This document shows positions 5,167-7,257 of a DNA stretch of 7,257 bases, piece by piece; position 1 is the stretch's first letter; each line of letters starts with the position of its first letter. The notes beneath the pieces are model-generated. The model worked only from the letters and a program-made list of their open reading frames with translations. It made no database searches and was not told where the DNA came from. The DNA is from Bacteroidia bacterium. GTDB taxonomy: Bacteria > Bacteroidota > Bacteroidia > Flavobacteriales > NORP286. The translations under genes were made by a program, and so were the position numbers. The stretch is taken from positions 1 to 7,257 of the forward strand of contig JAESTI010000028.1 of assembly GCA_016763665.1 (NCBI GenBank). Direction: 5' to 3'.

Positions 5167-6069
5167 TTGAAAGACTTTGATGTAGTATTATTAACTGAAT
5201 CAAGATATGACCAACCAACTGAAGTGGGTTGGTATATTGAAAATATTCTTACGGAAGATGGCATGGTCAAAGATGCCTTAGAGAAAAAAGGGTTAAAAGT
5301 TGCCCGGGTAGACTGGGCAAATCCGAATTTTGATTGGAGCTCCACAGAAATTGCACTTTTCAGAACCACATGGGATTATTTTAATCGATTTGAAGAATTT
5401 TCAAATTGGCTGAATGAAGCTACAACGAAAACAAGACTGATCAATCCTGCGGAACAAATACGCTGGAATATTGATAAACATTATTTAAGAGATCTTGAGA
5501 ATAAAGGAATTAACATTACTCCAACAGTTTATATAGAGCCCAGGGAAACAATCAACTTACCCGAACTTCATGAAAAAAATAATTGGAAAGAAACCGTACT
5601 AAAACCAGCAATAGCCGGAGCAGCAAGACATACTTACAGATTAGATCAGGATAACTTATCAGAACATGAAGATATTTTCCAAGAGCTAATAAGTTCAGAA
5701 ACTATGATGCTCCAACCTTTTCAGTACAATGTAATTGAGCAGGGTGAAGTTGCATACATGTTATTTGGAGGTAAATTTACACATGCCGTTCTAAAAGTTG
5801 CTAAGCCTGGCGATTTTAGAGTTCAGGATGATTTTGGAGGCACAGTACATCAATACGATCCAACAAATGAAGAAATTGAATTTGCAGAACGAGCAGTGTT
5901 AGCTTGTGATCCATTGCCGGTTTATGCAAGAGTTGATGTGATTACGGACAATAATGATAAATTAGCGGTAACGGAATTGGAATTAATTGAGCCTGAACTT
6001 TGGTTTAGGTTTCATCCTCCTGCTGCTGACAAATTAGCTGAAACTGTAATAGATATATTGACTAAATAA
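5167..6069 (+). CDS. ATP-grasp superfamily ligase (RimK/glutathione-synthetase-like), substrate unknown
   Basis: This 300-residue cytosolic protein has the architecture of ATP-grasp carboxylate-amine ligases, which activate a carboxylate as an acyl-phosphate and join it to a nucleophile. An N-terminal alpha/beta domain (about 1-95) contains DVVLLTESRYDQP and RTTWDYFNR (66-74). The ATP-grasp domain follows: INPAEQIRWNIDKHYL (92-107), LKPAIAGAARHTYR (145-158, Lys146 probably binding ATP phosphates), QPFQ (183-186), AKPGDFRVQDDFGG (212-225), YARVDV (253-258), and the acidic metal-binding end ELELIEPELWF (270-280). The RTTWDYF and NxDKxYL pattern recalls the DcsG-like cyclo-ligases of D-cycloserine synthesis, but this does not establish the reaction. 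An in-frame TAG lies at 5161-5163 and the next Met is residue 33, beyond the first strand. TTG 5167 (or ATT 5164) therefore starts the protein. The stop is 8 bases before the acetyltransferase ATG, so the two form an operon. Confidence 0.85.
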   Translation: MKDFDVVLLTESRYDQPTEVGWYIENILTEDGMVKDALEKKGLKVARVDWANPNFDWSSTEIALFRTTWDYFNRFEEFSNWLNEATTKTRLINPAEQIRWNIDKHYLRDLENKGINITPTVYIEPRETINLPELHEKNNWKETVLKPAIAGAARHTYRLDQDNLSEHEDIFQELISSETMMLQPFQYNVIEQGEVAYMLFGGKFTHAVLKVAKPGDFRVQDDFGGTVHQYDPTNEEIEFAERAVLACDPLPVYARVDVITDNNDKLAVTELELIEPELWFRFHPPAADKLAETVIDILTK

Positions 6070-6077
6070 ATAATATC

Positions 6078-6545
6078 ATGTTAAACATAATACAAGTTAA
6101 GACTGAGCAACAACTATCTGATACCAAATCCCTACTAATGGAATATGGTTCAATGAGACATAATGATGTGGCCTTAGGAGATTATCATAATGAGCTAGAA
6201 ACTTTGCCCGGAAAATATGCTCCCCCAGATGGATATTTGCTTATTGCATATTATGAAGATGCTCCTGCAGGATGCGTAGCCTATCGAAAAATAGAAGAGC
6301 ATATTTGCGAAATGAAAAGACTTTATGTCAATATGGAATACTTGGGAAACAAGATCGGCAAGCAATTAGTTGACGAATTAATAAAGATTGCGAAACAAAA
6401 CGGTTATTCATTAATGCGATTAGATACACATCCCTGGATGAAAAACGCTAATGAGCTTTACCAAAAATTCGGATTCATGGAAATCGATGCTTACCATTTT
6501 AATCCTACAAAAGGGATTAAATATTATGAATTGGAACTTACATAA
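6078..6545 (+). CDS. GNAT family N-acetyltransferase
   Basis: This 155-residue protein is a single GNAT domain, which transfers an acetyl group from acetyl-CoA to an amine. The central strand and acetyl-CoA loop are visible as CEMKRLYVNMEYLGNKIGKQL (77-97), with LGNKIG standing for the R/QxxGxG/A pyrophosphate loop. Earlier come LPGKYAPPDGYLLIA (43-57) and AGCVAYRKI. The C-terminal part has MRLDTHPWMKNANELYQKFGF (113-133), typical of the last helix and strand, and ends with YHFNPTKGIKYYELEL. The substrate cannot be read from sequence. The ATG at 6078 follows the ATP-grasp stop by 8 bases, implying co-transcription and perhaps a shared pathway in which the ligase product or substrate is acetylated. 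Its TAA directly abuts the stop codon of the convergent aminotransferase. Confidence 0.88.
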   Translation: MLNIIQVKTEQQLSDTKSLLMEYGSMRHNDVALGDYHNELETLPGKYAPPDGYLLIAYYEDAPAGCVAYRKIEEHICEMKRLYVNMEYLGNKIGKQLVDELIKIAKQNGYSLMRLDTHPWMKNANELYQKFGFMEIDAYHFNPTKGIKYYELELT

Positions 6546-7257
6546 TTAAAGCACCTCCAAAATCTTACTACAAGCATCCTTTATCTCTTCATCATTGATT
6601 ATCAAAGGTGGAGCTATTCTGAAACAATTATCTGCAAAGAGAAACCAATCTAAGAACAAGCCATTTTCATAGCATTTCTTAATTAATTTTTGACAATATT
6701 CCGCTTCTCCAAGGTCAACAGCTAACAATAAACCTTCTCCCCTTACCTCTTTAATTTTTTCGTGAACCAGTAATTGTTTGAATAACTCGCCTTTACTCTT
6801 TACACTTTCCAGTATGTTTTCTTGTTGAATAGTCTCTAAAGTAGCAAAACTTGCAGCGCAACAAACAGGATGTCCCCCAAAAGTAGTGAGATGGCCAAGT
6901 TCAGGGTTTGATTTAAACGAATCCATTATCTCCTTAGAAGAAATAAAAGCTCCTATTGGCATTCCGCCCCCTAATGCTTTTGCCAACATTAAAATATCCG
7001 GAACAAAATCATACTGTTCAAATGCAAACATGGCTCCCGTTCGTCCAACACCGGTTTGAACTTCATCTAATATCATCAGTGCACCAACTTCAGTGCATTT
7101 GTTTTTTACGGCTTGTAAATAATCATTCTCCGGCATTATAACTCCTGCTTCACCTTGAATCGGTTCAATAACAACACATGCTGCTTTCGTATCAATCAAT
7201 TCAAGATCATTCTGGTTATTGAATTCTATTAAGTGAGTATCTGGCAATAAAGGACGA
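6546..7257 (-). CDS. Class III PLP-dependent aminotransferase (acetylornithine/ornithine aminotransferase-like), 5' end cut by window
   Basis: About 237 C-terminal codons are present. The frame stays open to the right edge (reading R-P-L-L-P-D-T-H at the edge), so the true start lies outside and no internal start should be assumed. DEVQTGVGRTG, whose Asp (codon 7065-7067) holds the PLP pyridine nitrogen, precedes the Schiff-base lysine in MLAKALGGGMPIGAF (codon 6978-6980). TTFGGHPVCCAASFATL carries the phosphate-binding threonine of the partner subunit. Near the end, FLDWFLFADNCFRIAPPL includes the conserved RIAPPL. The DWFLF signature fits a clade commonly annotated in Bacteroidota as 'aspartate aminotransferase family protein', as I recall. 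The enzyme should move an amino group between an omega-amine donor and a keto acid; the exact substrate is unresolved. It is convergent with the acetyltransferase with no gap. Confidence 0.92.
   Translation of the reverse strand, partial: RPLLPDTHLIEFNNQNDLELIDTKAACVVIEPIQGEAGVIMPENDYLQAVKNKCTEVGALMILDEVQTGVGRTGAMFAFEQYDFVPDILMLAKALGGGMPIGAFISSKEIMDSFKSNPELGHLTTFGGHPVCCAASFATLETIQQENILESVKSKGELFKQLLVHEKIKEVRGEGLLLAVDLGEAEYCQKLIKKCYENGLFLDWFLFADNCFRIAPPLIINDEEIKDACSKILEVL

Noticed and set aside
5154..5369. Minus-strand 71-codon frame overlapping the start of the ATP-grasp gene.
   Set aside because: The plus-strand frame encodes the conserved first domain of the ligase; the minus frame has no recognisable features.
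6546..7247. A complete aminotransferase starting at TTG 7247.
   Set aside because: The frame remains open to the window edge and family members extend well upstream of this point, so the TTG is an internal leucine codon.

Overview
The window is a stretch of ordinary chromosome from an AT-rich member of the Bacteroidota. The pointers are the dapB-lepB pair, a LepB with the long internal insertions usual in that phylum, a promoter -7 element of the Bacteroidota type (TAnnTTTG), the absence of clear Shine-Dalgarno sequences, and an aminotransferase of a clade I recall mainly from Bacteroidota. I cannot place it below phylum level. No rRNA, tRNA, insertion sequence, phage gene or CRISPR array is visible.

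Layout, left to right. Positions 1-1275 hold the 3' end of dapB (lysine/diaminopimelate synthesis) and, 9 bases on, lepB (signal peptidase I), both on +. Positions 1364-4414 hold two minus-strand genes: a 3-hydroxyacyl-CoA dehydrogenase (3500-4414) and, 246 bases downstream of it, a large membrane protein with six TPR repeats resembling the TMTC/GT-C glycosyltransferases (1364-3253). Diverging from the dehydrogenase is a DksA/TraR-type zinc-finger regulator whose N-terminus looks frame-disrupted (4627-4958). Positions 5167-6545 hold a tight two-gene unit on +, an ATP-grasp ligase and a GNAT acetyltransferase. Their transcription converges with no spacer on a minus-strand class III aminotransferase that runs off the right edge (6546-7257).

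The genes do not form one pathway. They are housekeeping functions (DapB, LepB), a fatty-acid or hydroxybutyrate metabolic enzyme, a transcription modulator, a probable surface-glycosylation protein, and a ligase/acetyltransferase pair of unknown product. The pair is the best candidate for undescribed chemistry.

The most unexpected structure is between the genes. Several spacers carry short degenerate tandem repeats: a 16-bp unit (TATTCGT-type) in two spacers with a trace in a third, and 7-bp-periodic arrays in two spacers, one of them a pair of inverted arrays. A separate imperfect hairpin of a kind I recall as dispersed in Bacteroidota genomes sits in the divergent promoter region. Two genes, and possibly a third, lack an ATG and appear to start at TTG in a TTTTG context.
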